Notes: generated from the sequence alone by a model not told the origin. A DNA stretch of 64,000 nucleotides from Stichopus chloronotus (GCA_021234535.1 CM037843.1:15393677-15457676), one strand, 5' to 3'; shown: positions 38,661 through 50,905, counted from the first letter of the stretch. A program made the numbers and translations.

Positions 38661-38987
38661 GCAATGTGTAATATAAATTATTTTTTTCCGATGTAAAAAC
38701 GGAAAACCTTGTAACGAGTGAGGTGATGACGTGTGCTTGAATGTAGAACGACAATAGGCGGCAACTAGTGAGAAACTTAATTCAAACGGACTGAAAATTG
38801 AATTTTATTAGTTAAAAAAATATACAGGTGATGGGCAGCAAAGGTAAGATTATTCTTTGTGTTTATTGTCTTTCAGTCTCGGAACAAGTGGTTGCGGCTA
38901 CACAATACCTCTGACAATGACAGCCTTTCAGGGAGAATACGCACAACGCACACACCCACCCACCCACACACACGAACCCCCTCCCCT

Positions 38988-39002
<15 letters not shown>

Positions 39003-39027
<25 letters not shown>

Positions 39028-39044
39028 GATAGATAGATAGATAG
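39003..39044. repeat. (TA)n and (GATA)n flank of the inverted Penelope pair
   Basis: TA dinucleotides followed by GATA units, directly bordering the left arm of the Penelope pair. The right arm at 41036 also borders a TA tract. Confidence 0.85.
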
Positions 39045-40431
39045 CAAAGCATAAATCACATGCTTCCATATAATGGATGAGAGTGCCTTTAATACCAACA
39101 TAATATATAAGAGAAAAACGTGGTCTGATATTTCGAGGTCCTACCTCTTCCTCAGAGATCTGAGTAATGGAGCAAACGAAAAATACATCCTACAACGTAA
39201 ACTCAGTTAAAATGCCTAGATCTCTGTTAAGGCCCCTGGTTTGACTGTTGATGCGTAGGATTAGCCTACACTCCTCAGCTTTACGTGTCTCGTAATTCTT
39301 AAAGTTGCCTTTCCAGATACAGATTTTAAGATTAAGTATTGTGTGACCCGGGGAGGAAAAGTGTTCGGCTACAGAATATCCCTTGAGCTGTTGTAAAATA
39401 GTGTGTTTGTGGTTGTTAAAACGTAGTCGGAATTTCGTCTTCGTTTCTCCAACATAATTGCCTTCAGTGCATTTATTGCAAAAAAGAATGTAGACTATAT
39501 TGGCAGAATCACAGTTAAGATTACCAGGGTATAAATGGAGGGTAGTCCCTGGAGTGGTCATAGGGAAAGAAGTACAGAAGTGGCGACATATTTGGCAGCG
39601 TGGTTTTTTGCATGGAGAGTTACCCGAGGGAGCTAGCGGCCTTGGAATTTGGCTACGTACAAGAATTTTTCTGAGGTTTGGGGGCTGTTTGAAAGACAGA
39701 AGGGGCGCATGCCTAAAAACGCCCTCTAATGCGATGTCATTTTGGCGGATAGCCCACAGAGATCGAAGACTCTGAAAAAGATTTCTCATATTGGGGTGAA
39801 AAAAAGTTGTGAAGGGAATCCGTTCAGGTGGGGCTGCAAGTTTGTACTGTAGGAGTTCTTGTCTAGAGATATTATCGGCCCTCTCCATATTTTTTTCTGA
39901 TGAATTTTAGAGGATAGCCCCTAAGCATGAAATGTTTGGTGAGCTCATTAAGTTGGATGTTTAAATTATTGTCGTCAGAGCAGATTCTTTTGTAACGGAG
40001 AGTCTGGCAATAGATAATTGATTTCTTTGTGTGTTCTGCGTGGAAACTATTGAATGGTATGTATGTATGTCTGTCTGTTGGTTTTGTGAAGACAGATGTA
40101 TGTATAGTGTCGTCAACCAATGACACTTGAAGGTCCAGGAAATGTATAGTTGATGTAGAATGTTCATAAGTAAATTTAATTGTTGGATGAAAGGAGTTGA
40201 CTTTGTCGATGAATTTCGTGAGGGAGAGTTTCCCATGAGGCCAGAAGAAAAAAATATCGTCAATATATCTAGAGTACATTAGAGGCTTGAGTGTGCTTTC
40301 ATCTAGAAACTTCTCTTCTAAATATGCCATGAAGAGGTTAGCATATACGGGTGCCATTTTGGTGCCCATGGTGGTGCCGTGGGTTTGTAAGTAAGACTGG
40401 TCATCGAAGGTGAGATAATTATGGCTGAGAA
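39045..40431 (-). mobile_element. Penelope-like element, longer copy of an inverted pair
   Basis: Encodes, on the minus strand, the C-terminal half of a Penelope-like reverse transcriptase and the GIY-YIG endonuclease. Visible landmarks are MGTKMAPVYANLFM and YIDDIF (RT motif C with the catalytic DD), then a cysteine-bearing linker (CKKPRCQICRHFC) and NIVYILFC..GNYVGETK (GIY-YIG). The N-terminal half of RT is missing: the copy is cut at about 40431, where an inverted second copy begins. The frame is also broken in a run of seven A at about 39888-39894, between the RT part (39872-40437) and the endonuclease part (39190-39888). The 3' part (39045-39189) holds a hammerhead-like hairpin. Confidence 0.85.
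39190..39888 (-). pseudogene. Penelope-like linker and GIY-YIG endonuclease segment
   Basis: Open 232-codon frame ending the element's polyprotein. The first ~110 residues are the RT-endonuclease linker with a CxxxxCxxC-type cysteine cluster; residues ~125-190 contain the GIY-YIG module (VYILFCNKC, NYVGETKTKFRLRFNNHK) and HF..PGH; the last part is the conserved ECRLILRINSQTRGLNRDLG tail. GIY-YIG nucleases nick the target for element insertion. This frame is separated from the RT frame by a homopolymer frameshift, and the apparent ATG is internal, not a true start. Confidence 0.8.
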
Positions 40432-40437
40432 GGCCGC
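39872..40437 (-). pseudogene. Penelope-like reverse transcriptase, C-terminal segment
   Basis: The frame starts at the inversion junction with HNYLTFDDQSYLQTHGTTMGTKMAP and runs through YIDDIFFFWPHG (motif C, Asp-Asp pair intact), LDLQVS and a thumb-like region to FIRKK, where the A7 run shifts it. RT motifs upstream (A and B1) are absent, so it cannot be active alone. Penelope-like RTs are the closest retroelement relatives of telomerase RT. Confidence 0.8.
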
Positions 40438-41036
40438 TAGCTCCCTCGGGTAACTATCCATGCAAAAAACCACGCTGCCAAATATGTCGCCACTTCTGTA
40501 CTTCTTTCCCTATGACCCCTCCAGGGACTACCCTCCATTTATACCCTGGTAATCTTAACTGTGATTCTGCCAATATAGTCTACATTCTTTTTTGCAATAA
40601 ATGCACTGAAGGCAATTATGTTGGAGAAACGAAGACGAAATTCCGACTACGTTTTAACAACCACAAACACACTATTTTACAACAGCTCAAGGGATATTCT
40701 GTAGCCGAACACTTTTCCTCCCCGGGTCACACAATACTTAATCTTAAAATCTGTATCTGGAAAGGCAACTTTAAGAATTACGAGACACGTAAAGCTGAGG
40801 AGTGTAGGCTAATCCTACGCATCAACAGTCAAACCAGGGGCCTTAACAGAGATCTAGGCATTTTAACTGAGTTTACGTTGTAGGATGTATTTTTCGTTTG
40901 CTCCATTACTCAGGTCTCTGAGGAAGAGGTAGGACCTCGAAATATCAGACCACGTTTTTCTCTTATATATTATGTTGGTATTAAAGGCACTCTCATCCAT
41001 TATATGGACGCATGTGATTTATGCTTTGCTATCTGT
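40432..41036 (+). mobile_element. Penelope-like element, shorter inverted copy
   Basis: Repeats 39045-39641 in opposite orientation at very high identity. It begins at GGCCGCTAGCTCCCTCGGG, corresponding to the linker (LAPSG), and runs through the GIY-YIG module (40512-40883, 123 codons open) to CTCTCATCCATTATATGG.CAAAGCATA-type sequence and a TA tract. The two copies are therefore head to head, with 5' truncated ends meeting at 40431/40432 and a ~790-bp unique spacer. Only a handful of differences are visible between arms (for example GACCACTCC against GACCCCTCC), so the duplication is recent. Confidence 0.85.
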
Positions 41037-41065
41037 ATTTATATACCAACCCACGGATTCTACTG

Positions 41066-41200
<135 letters not shown>

Positions 41201-41550
41201 GTTGATGACTAAAGGATTTTGGTCAGATTTTGATATATTGTCTTTCACCTGGGATCATCCTCTACATAAAATGGCAAACTTCGAAGTATCTGCAGAGGTA
41301 CAGAGTAAAGCTGAGTTGACAAAAAAGGAACAAACGGACGTAAGATTACAAACAGGTATATAGACCTATAATTACTTAGAAAACCCCAATCTCTGTTTAT
41401 CTCGATCTCATTCAATTTTAGTTTTAATATCCAGCGGATTTCAGCGGCATACTTTCCATTTCAATTTGTTCTTATCTCCAAATAAATCAGCTGCAATTCC
41501 AAATATTACCTGTAAATGCAGGAAACAGCTACGGGCATCAAGAATAACTT

Positions 41551-41720
41551 GTTCACCCAAACTTCCATAAATTCAAATGATGCAGCTTCCGTAACTCATC
41601 TTACGCATGATGTTTTGAGGAGATGAAGCTGTTGCGGTCGTTTATTGATAATGAGCCTGAATGGCTTAACGGAATTTAGGCTATTTTCCTTGTATACAAT
41701 TTTGGTGCATTGTAAATGCA
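41551..41720 (+). pseudogene. Decayed segment related to 3231-3430
   Basis: Shares ordered blocks with 3231-3430 (see that entry), including TTGAGGAGATGAA and a MKLL..F....P.W...G reading, but carries in-frame TGA and TAG stops. Identity of the parent sequence is unknown. Confidence 0.3.
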
Positions 41721-42077
41721 GTATTTCCCTCTAAGGAAAGATGTCAAAAGCCTCCTTACTGACAAACAAATTGCAAAAGTTTTCCCGGAACCACCGTACT
41801 GGCCCATCACCAACCCCCGATCCATGGCCTCCAAACTTTCCACACCAGGGATTGCGGGCAGTGCTGAAGGTAATAATGGGTGCACAAACCCCCACCACTG
41901 GACCACGGGTATGGTTTCCAATCTCTACCCAACCCCCACCCCCTCCCTGACTTGCGGTTCCAGTAACTTAATGTATATTTTCACTCGGACATTTTCTCCG
42001 TTGGTACTTATGTGTCAGAAACAGGGACCTGATGCCGTCTCTCAGCTAACAAGCACGGACGTCTATATTAGAGATAA

Positions 42078-42190
42078 TTGCCCAGGTTCCCAGTGGCCCA
42101 ACACTACAATCTCCCCAAACACACAATACAACAAATTATGCTTCACTTACATATCCTTCAATTCCCCAAGAGCAGAATCTTATATACGGT
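42078..42190 (+). pseudogene. Penelope-like GIY-YIG remnant
   Basis: One frame reads RFPVAQHYNLPKHTIQQIMLH, matching the segment FPVAEHFNLPNHE of the remnant at 63.2 kb and YSVAEHFSSPGHTI of the inverted pair. DNA blocks CCCAGTGGC..AACACT and AATCTCCC.AA are shared with 63355-63385. Both sides have decayed beyond recognition. It lies just downstream of the SLC22 stop codon. Confidence 0.5.
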
Positions 42191-42267
42191 CTGTATATAC
42201 GGCTCTGCCCAAGACAACGCAAAGAATCTGATATCCGTTAGTTATTTCAACTTAAAGAAGCAACACT

Positions 42268-45200
42268 TCAAACTTTGTGATGTGAACCGTCGGAATGCGT
42301 TAACAGTTTCTTCAGTTTTCCTCGCGAGGTCATCATTTTATTGAGGTCAGAGGTCGTTTGAGGTTGGCATCTGCCTCTTGTCTCAGGTAGCAGACAACAG
42401 AACAACGCTGCGAGGCAGAGAATCACCGCCATGGAAGCAAATGCCAAATTTGGGATGAAAACATCCTGAAGTGAAAGACAATACTAAGATTTTGAGTGAT
42501 GCGTTACTTACGTTTTTGTTTTGTTTCTGCAACTTTTATTTTAAAAAAAAAACTTTTTTTTTTTTTTTTTACAAACACAGGCCCATCGTAGTGTAGACTA
42601 TATAGCCTAGTCCTAGCCTGATCATGAATAAAATAAACAGTCAGATTGGAGTCAGAAGTAGATTTTACTGGGACTTAGGAAAACTTAGTTCGTGCAGAAT
42701 GAAAGATGGCAATTTCAACCATAACTATGATCAGACGATCAATGACAAAACACGGTAAATACCAATGACGATTCAGTGAGTACTGATTGAGCATTGGCAT
42801 TGGTCTTCTGCGAAATTTGGGGGTAATTTAACTCGCAAGCAGCTCAACGTTTGAACGCAGATTTTCTTGAATATTGTTGTCGCAAAAATCAAACGGTTGT
42901 AGTAAACTCTGTTGTCACAAAAGATGTAGTTACATATCGAACGAACAAATCCTCGGGCTGTACGTGCATTACATGCAGCAAATGTTGAAGTTGGAGCATT
43001 TTTTCTACTACAAGTAGGGACGCTGCCTATTATTGTTCGGCTTCACTTGGTGGGTTTGGGTGATTGCATGGGCTCGCTCGCGCGCGCGCCTGCGCGCGCG
43101 CGTGTGTGTGTGTGTGGTTAGCCTGACGTCATTCTTGTGTATCTATTTCTATGGCCTACACAGACTAAAGGGATAACGCCATGATTGTGGTCCACAAGAT
43201 GCTTGTAATAAATCCACCGACTTCATCAGATGTATAGTAATTTTTTTCGATACCGAAGCTCTCACACCTACCCTCGTTTTCCCAAATGAGTTCCTTACCA
43301 TGTATAGCAACAATGGAGAAATTGCAGCCCCTAACGTGCCGACGAAATGCACGAAACCAGTACCAGACGCCCTGCAAAAGAAATGTTCAGACTTAAATTC
43401 GATATACCTTAACAACCAAATACGGGTGTTAGTGTTCTCCTCGGATTTTCGATATACGAGGAAGAGGGGGGGGGGGGGGGGGGGGTATGAATTTCGCATA
43501 AGCGATTACGAATTGATTAGCGGGTAGAGTCTTAAGGGCCGGAGGGGCCTAACCTCTCCTCCAGGAATGACTGAGATCGCAAAATGGTGCTTCTAAGAAG
43601 CGATTTTTTGCTCTCTTTGAAATGGCATAAAGCCTCAACGATTTACAGCCAAGTGGGCGTTTTGTGCGGTGCATGGGAAGAGGATTCACAACGTTGGATG
43701 CATGCGGATGGGAAATTATCAGGAGGGCTGTCGCTAAGTCAGAGGTACTGGTTTTTCAATCAGGTGCATGACTCCCCCGCAATCCCTTCCCAATGGAGAA
43801 TGAACACTAGATATGGATATACTTTATAAAATGGAATTCTGTGGATTGTGAAGTATGAGATCGACAGGAAAAATATAGTTTATAACGTGCAACCATGAAA
43901 GACAGGCGTTCGTCACGAGCATGCCCACCAGGTAAAATTCGTCAAAAATACATCACCCCCCCACCTTTTTATTATACCTGGAATGTGCAAGTATGACGTG
44001 TTACAACATTCACCTGTTGGTGGTCGGAAATAACTCCGTAGTGAGCAACATCAATATACTGAAGTTGAAAGTGATGCAGAATTTGCCAAGGAACGCCAAA
44101 ATGGAAATCAAGACAAGCCAGCCGTCTGAAAGTTTCGTGCCTTCATCAGAGAAAATATATACTATCAAATGTTATTCGACATAGGCGCAATTTTAGCTGA
44201 TCAAAAAGAAAAAAATAAAAGACTGAGGTGGCTAAGGTTGAAGAAAAAAAAATGTCCATTTTAGTAAGCCTATACTCCCTAAGCATAAGGGTTAACCGTA
44301 GAAACAGAAGGCTTCCTTCTACCCCCCCCCCCCCATGGTTTAGCACTTCCATCTCGTAAAAAAAAAGAAACTAGCGGCTTTTTCAACAGTGCTTTATAAT
44401 TTAATTCACAATATATTGGGACAGTGTTATATTGTAGAACCTGACGCCAAACCGTAAATAATACCAAGAATGCTATGAAAGCTGGAATGGATCACAGGTT
44501 ACTCTCGCATTGAATCCTTCAGAACAAGCAACTGCAAGTCTTTTTTATATTCTCAAATACTGTATATAAGGGAATATTTTTCACCTTAGGTAAAAAAAAG
44601 TAGCTATTCATACATGTTTATTATGTTTCACCTCACGTTTGGATGTCAAAGATCATGGGCCGTCATGGGCCAAACGTCATGTCAGCCATATAATTATTAT
44701 ATGAAATTAAAAAAGTTTCGGACTTTTTTAATTGTGCTTCAGTATACATCTCTTTGAAAATGAACGATAGATTTTAAAGAAATCGTTTAAAGCTATGCTG
44801 TAATGTGTACAACAAAAAATCCATGAAGGGGGGGGGGGTCTGCAGGGGGTTAGATAGGAACGCAGGTTCAACGACCCTCGACAGTCCCTGAAAAACCAAC
44901 GAAAGACACTTGTTCAGCTAATTTTGTAGTAAATTGAACAAAACAATCATAACAGCTATCATTAAATTAAAGCAATCAGTTTTCAATGAAAGTAATTTTT
45001 GGCATTGGCAACTTTGGTTGGTGGCATTTAAACCTCTCCCAGCCTCACCTCAGTCATTCTCAGACTGTTGAGATCACTAGGGGGGGGGGGGGGGGAGAAT
45101 GGGGATCATGGATTCATCCAACTTGGTAAACCAAAATCTTGTTTATAGAATTACGTTGGGAAAACGAAATATTTTAGAAGAAAACTTTTGTTACATCAGA

Positions 45201-48200
45201 TTCCATCTAGGGGGATTGAGAACAATTTTCCAAAGTAAGCACTCTCTCCCCGTACCCCTCTCCATATCAATTTGACCCGACCCTTCCACGTAAAGAACTT
45301 GCATCCGCTAATGGTTGTGAGTGCATTTGATTGTAATGTAACAGAACCTAAAAACATTTAAAACTTCGAAAATGTCCTCATAGTGAAGGGAGACTTTATG
45401 TAGACTACAGTAAAGCAAAACTTGTTAGCTTACTTTTTAGAACAACTATAAGAATCATTGCCACGCATGGAATTAGGAAGTTTGTCGCTGACAAGGTTAA
45501 TCTGCCAAACCTGGAAATGAGAGTAAAAATGGATTGTCTTTCTTTTTATTTTCTTATCAGATAAAATATTTAGAATGAAAACCAACCATCATTATTTGCA
45601 AGAACCATCACTCTTTCTTGAGTCAGCTTCAGCTGAGTTGGCAGCTCCAAAAAATAGAGGTAACAAATATTTTCCGAACAAACAATCGGTTGTATTTTTA
45701 AGACCCAATAAAATGAAATCAACTCGGTGGAGTAAGAAAAAACAATGTGTCACTTGCTCTCACTTTACAGTGCGTCTTTGAAACAACGTCATGTTATCTG
45801 GTGGATGTTGACTATAAAAGTCCCTACCACGTGACGTTTTTTGCGCCAACTGGCCATTCCTTCTGTAATGTAAGTGAACTGATAAATGTTCCTGTGTGTA
45901 TGTGGCACCAGAATCGACGAAGGATGAAGTTAGAAGACATTTACAGCCATCGGTCTCTCTGTTTAAAACAGATTGGTGGAACAGTTCGCCGCTGCGAGGC
46001 CACAGGAGACTATTTTTGGGTGAGGGGTAGGGGGTCATTCACTATATCCGTTTGAAGGCAAGTTAAGGCCTCACCAAAAGTTACGTTTTTGTCACAGAGT
46101 TGATGACAGAGACTTAAATTTACTTGAAACGAGACCTACTGACAGCCACTGTGTTTCTGAGCAGATTCATGACACGTCCATTTCAGTTTCAACTACTGTA
46201 CAGTTCTTTCTCAAACTTGCCTTGAAAAATATAGTCCAGGCCAGGGAATTCATTTTAGGCTAAATTGCCTAATACTATAATTAGCAGTGTGCTAGTCGAG
46301 TCCAGACAGTCCGAGGTGAAGCTCGAACAGAGGCTTGTAACACTGTGTGTATGGAGGCCTCGAGGCCGTTGAGACCCGCCTCGACTGCAACCCTGACACT
46401 AATTAGAAATTCCGTCCAGATTCCGTTTATCGAGAAAACGGGACTCCCTATACAGTCTTAAATTTCTGCATACGGATCTGTTGCCGCTCAGAGCTATACA
46501 GGCCAATAGTTAGACTCTGTTGCCTCCTATAAGATCAAGGAAAAGCTAGAGCTATTTGAGGATAAAACTAAGTTGTAGCACGAAGTACTTACAGTTTAAA
46601 GACCAGATGAGTCATATCAGGGAGTTGCTATTTGTCAAATAGCAACTCCCTGGTCATATCTAGCAAGATCTTGCTCACTACGGACTAGTTGCGTATAGTG
46701 AAACAAAGAATAATAATCCATTGGAATCGTGTTTCTGTGTTTGTGTATATCGATTACCGTTTTTAAGATATGGCTTCCCAGAGGTTGATGTCTGAGTGAA
46801 AAAACAGATATTTGTTTGTGAATTGGTCAGTGTTTCATAAATTACAGAAAAAAATTGTGGCTAGTTCAAACTTTTTCCAACATCTCTCTTTTTTCAACGT
46901 TGACTAATTCGGCCAATACTCGGGCCAAAATGTGTGTTTCATGCCACATTACTTTAAACGTATAATTTAAGAAATCACCAAGGGATAAGATTAGTCACAT
47001 ATGGAATTAAATTTGTCACGAATTATTTAAAACATCAATGAAAAGTTTCACAATGTTTACAAATTTTCATTTGTTTTCTTTTTCCTTTTCGTTTAACAAA
47101 AATAGTTTCGTGCTTCTTTAAATCCGGTTTTCTGTTGTTATGCCGAAATGACGGCGAGAGTCTTGCATTGAATTTCGGTATCAACTATAGAGTTTTACTT
47201 TATTGAACACTTGGGGACGATATTTCCTTATTCAGAATTAGAGAGAAGCTATGACCACTCGGGAGGGGGAGGGGATGGGAGAAATGGGGGGGACTCAGAA
47301 ATGTATATGGTTTTGCAATCATAGAGAACTGTGTTAAGCGATAGATTTCTCAGTGTGGGGAGCGGGTTAGGGTGCTTATTATCTTGATTTGGAAAGTTGG
47401 TAAGTTCAGAAAGATCAGAATTTCTCAACCTAGAAAAAAAAAAAAAAAAAATTTGCGCGATACGCACGCTCTGCAATATGTGCATCACATTACGAGCGTA
47501 CGTGCCCCGTCCCCATGGTAGGGTCTCTCTAGCTGTAATTCATTTTATCCCCCTCCCCTCACACTTTTCGGAACCTGAACCCTACAACAACACCAAGCGA
47601 TACAATAATAACGACCTACGGTGATCATACAGTAGGAAATACCTTTTAGCAAAAATGACTGGTAATAAACGAGCAGGAAACTCCGCCAGGCTGACGAGGA
47701 AGAAATTCAGGTAGAGATCGCCAATTTGTGTGCCTATACTCAATGCGAATCCGTAGTACACGAGGAAAAATGTAAACCTGAGGAAATTTCAAGGAAGAAT
47801 ACACAATGTAATGAAAAACGATACAAAGCCGTGGTTAAACTAAAAGTAGGGGGTGGGACATGTCTGACTGGAGTCAGCCAGGTGCTTAAAAGCATTATTT
47901 GTAAGTTACTCATAACAAGATTGTAGTTTTCATAAATTATGTCAAGTTTTTACAAGTCATTTTGTTTCGTCTATAGTTATCTGATTTTGTGGATGTTTCT
48001 CATCTTGATGTTTGCCATTGCAATAGCAATAGCAATAGCTTATTTTAACCTGCCCAGTTTGAGTGGATTACCCACATTACTTGCCACATCGACTTACACA
48101 ACACAAATGAAAATAAAAGTAATGAGAACTCTAAAGCTTTGTTCGAAAATGTCGGAACAAGAACGAATCAAAGTATGGAAATTTCCCCCGTTTCTTTCGC

Positions 48201-50905
48201 CATAACTATATCGATTTGATTTTCAGAAATTAGAAGAATTTCAGTCCGTTTATTAGAATGTTGCTAAGTTTTTGTTTGACCTTATTTCTTACAATGAAAG
48301 TAGGCCTATATATATATATATAATACAAAACGCTGCATTCAAGCAAACAAGACACGGAAGTAGAATCCAGTGTGCAGTGCATCGGACAGTCACCATAGTG
48401 ACCACGCGAATGTCCTCCGTCCTGGCGAAATCTACAACCGTTCTCAGGCAAATTAACGTTCGTTCTAGACTGGTACGTGCGCGCTGCCAGTAACCGCATA
48501 CTTTTAGGTATGTTTCGTCCTGAGCGCTCCGTCCGGCGTGCGAAACTGTTCAAATGAACGACGCCTGTCCGAGAACGGCGCGTACCGTCACGACTGATTA
48601 ATTCCGCGTACTTTCGGCGCTTCCGTCGTTTTTGCGAAAACAGCCTAGTGTAGGTAGTAAAACGCAGATAGTTTGTTGAAATGACTTACCATGCCATACT
48701 CAATATGGAGGTTACTACTATTGTCGGTGTCCTGAAGAGATCAAAGAACGATGCAGATGGCAAAGAGTTCATCGCATGTGAGGAATGATAATCGTTAAAC
48801 AGTTGTTCGGGGAAATTGTCTGCTCGGTTCCATCTTGCTATTCTCTGTATCGTCTCCTCTGCCTCTTTGACTTTGTTTTTGGAGAGTTGCCAACGTACCG
48901 ATTCTGGTATAAGCCTATAGAAATTTTATATCCTGATCTGAGAAACATGTAGGTTACAATCTCTTTGTAAGTGTATTCTTTAATGCTTCTTTTTATTATA
49001 TTTTATCATCATCATCATCATCATCATCTTCATCAAATTTAACAACACAACAATCATTATTTTTTAACATCCAGTGATAATCATTACAATGATAACCATC
49101 AGCGTTATCATCATTGCAATCAGCATCGAAAAGTAAATCATTATCATGCGTTTTCTCTACCGATTGTTTACGTCATAATTAATTGTTTACCATATTACTT
49201 TTGTACTGACCACATAAAACTCAGAGCGAATGTCGTTGGTATGATAATGAATGCCTGATGAGGTCTCCAATCCTTGATTAGGGAGCTGAAGGCCACCAAC
49301 GTCACCATACCGACGGGGAAAAATAACGGCGGTATGTTACCATGGACTGTACGATATTCAGGAGTGAGGTGCTCGTAGAGAGTGGTCAGCAAAGGTAACC
49401 ATATCCCCTGGAATGACAAAGAAGAAATGTACAGTTCATGCGACGGAAAACTTTTCTCTAAAATCATAAAGTACATTATTTAAGTGATGCTATCATATAC
49501 ATACGTAGACATGATATACATACACCTAGGCCTATATGTGATTCAATTTTTATATACACATGCAGTCACTAGTCTACACGCAGTCACTAGTTCGTTGCGC
49601 TTATTTAGAGTGGCTAAATAACGTGTACAAATGATAAAATGCTTCCCCCAGAAACATTAGTTACATATGTTGAAGTGCGTGCCTTCACGATTTGACCTGT
49701 TTGAGGAGTTTTCTACTGATGGAATACATAACGTGGTCAGTTTTAGCATCCTTCAAATTCCAAATACTATTCACTTAATTCTGAAACGCAAACAACTTTT
49801 TACTGAGAAACTTCGTTACTTGGTAACGCTATGTAGCGACGTTTGAAGCACGCACATTTCACAATGTTTTCTTTATTCACAATGTTTGGTAAAAAGTAGT
49901 GACTTGGACAAAAATGGTCCCAATGTCTTTGCGGTACGTCCTCGGAATATATCGATATTTCACTGACCCTCAGTGTTAAACCTCTGAAGAACATTACAGT
50001 CGTGAATACTCCAATGTTCGATGAGAGCACTTGGACCACATTGAAGAGATTGAAGAAAACCAGGTTGACAAGTAAGACCGGACGTCGACCAAATCGATCT
50101 GAAAAGTAACCGAAGACCACGCAGCCGACAGAAACACCAGCTTGAAGAAACGACTGAGAGAGACTGGTCAAAGATGATCGCTCACAAATGAGGTCCCACT
50201 AAACGATGAAAGAAAGAGGGCAAAACAAAAAATGACTATAGAATTAACCTTTTCGAAGATTCACGGATAGGTCTATTAAAAAATATTACCTTCAAGGGTA
50301 TTTCAAAACAAGTGCAATCTGGCCAGCGCCTGCCTGATACTCGTTCTTCGACTTGACCCCCTCCCCCCTGTGGAGGAAGGGTCCTTTTATTCACCAGCAA
50401 ATGATTTTGATGCAGTACGTCAGAATATCATCATAATGTAAAAACTTCATTTTGAATGTGCCTCCGTAAAAGACATTCACCGAATTGAAGGCTTTACTCG
50501 TACACTTTAATGTGCGTAATAGTTTCAACCACTCTCCTGACATATAGTTGACATGAGGTGTGCCTGTGGGCCCGGTCGTTTAATCTCATCAGACATCAAA
50601 CGACCGACGGAACTCACCTCTGATATTATCGTCTCCCCGTGGGTCGTGGTATCGTAGATCCAGTGACTACAGGCAAGGGTCCTATTATCGACGCCATCGC
50701 ACGGGCTGGTGGAAGTATACCAAACAGGTTGTGTGCTGTTGTCGACCCCCGTATCGTTACACCGAAAGGAGGTATTTTCCGCAAAAAATACGAAACTAAG
50801 GTGTGTCCAAGCGTTAAAAATCATGACGTAGGAGGTGCACATCAGTATGAACCATCCTGTCCGCCCGACGGGTTTAGCCAGATGTAGTGCCTCGTCGATC
50901 TTCAT
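42268..50905 (-). CDS. SLC22-family organic ion transporter, nine exons, complete
   Basis: Exons: 50905-50618, 50198-49968, 49407-49211, 48914-48690, 47777-47643, 45510-45434, 44125-44014, 43371-43299, 42465-42268. Every intron is GT-AG and phases agree (0,0,2,2,2,1,2,0), giving 511 residues. It is a plasma-membrane major-facilitator protein with 12 expected helices. Marks of the family are the start MKIDEAL and FNAWTHLSFVFF (helix 1), and a large extracellular loop with N-glycosylation sites NTS, NDT, NST, NRT and several cysteines, ending in SEWDLICE. Then come SDRFGRR (about 129-135), RDWR-like KDWRP, WLIPESVRW (about 239-247), TELFPT (414-419) and LLPETRG (471-477). The helix-11 position that is Asp in organic cation and Arg in organic anion transporters appears to be Thr here (LVGTLGAAISPL-like context), so substrate charge cannot be guessed. 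Confidence 0.9.
43073..43117. repeat. (CG)n(TG)n alternating purine-pyrimidine tract
   Basis: CG repeats run into TG repeats with one or two interruptions, in the last intron of the SLC22 gene. Such tracts favour Z-DNA. Confidence 0.85.
45771..46055 (+). CDS. Exon-like cysteine-rich ORF, unknown family
   Basis: A strong acceptor (TGCTCTCACTTTACAG) precedes 45771, and the frame then stays open for 94 codons to a TGA at 46053. It has at least six cysteines (CVF, SCYL, SFCN, VCMW, SLCL, RRCE), suggesting an extracellular disulfide-bonded domain. It would be the terminal exon of a plus-strand gene lying inside an intron of the minus-strand SLC22 gene. I recognise no domain, and I did not find an upstream exon. 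It could also be an old processed or duplicated fragment. Confidence 0.3.
   Translation, partial: CVFETTSCYLVDVDYKSPYHVTFFAPTGHSFCNVSELINVPVCMWHQNRRRMKLEDIYSHRSLCLKQIGGTVRRCEATGDYFWVRGRGSFTISV
46611..46659. mobile_element. Tiny fold-back element, hAT-like ends
   Basis: A perfect palindrome with 17-base arms, CAGGGAGTTGCTATTTG and its inverse, separated by one T (46618-46652), is flanked on both sides by GTCATAT (46611-46617 and 46653-46659). CAGGG...CCCTG ends with a 7-8 bp duplication resemble hAT transposons. Similar CAGGGAGGTGCTA strings occur near 29748 and 37180. Confidence 0.5.
48983..49035. repeat. (ATC)n microsatellite region
   Basis: ATC trinucleotides, pure at about 49006-49027, in an SLC22 intron; CAT/ATC-rich sequence continues to about 49130. 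Confidence 0.8.

Noticed and set aside
43149..43499. 116-codon minus-strand frame
   Set aside because: Only 43299-43371 of it is coding (SLC22 exon 8); the rest is intron read-through.
47939..48205. 88-codon frame with a hydrophobic AIAIAIA stretch
   Set aside because: The stretch comes from a GCAATA microsatellite; there is no splice context, and the real SLC22 exons run on the other strand.
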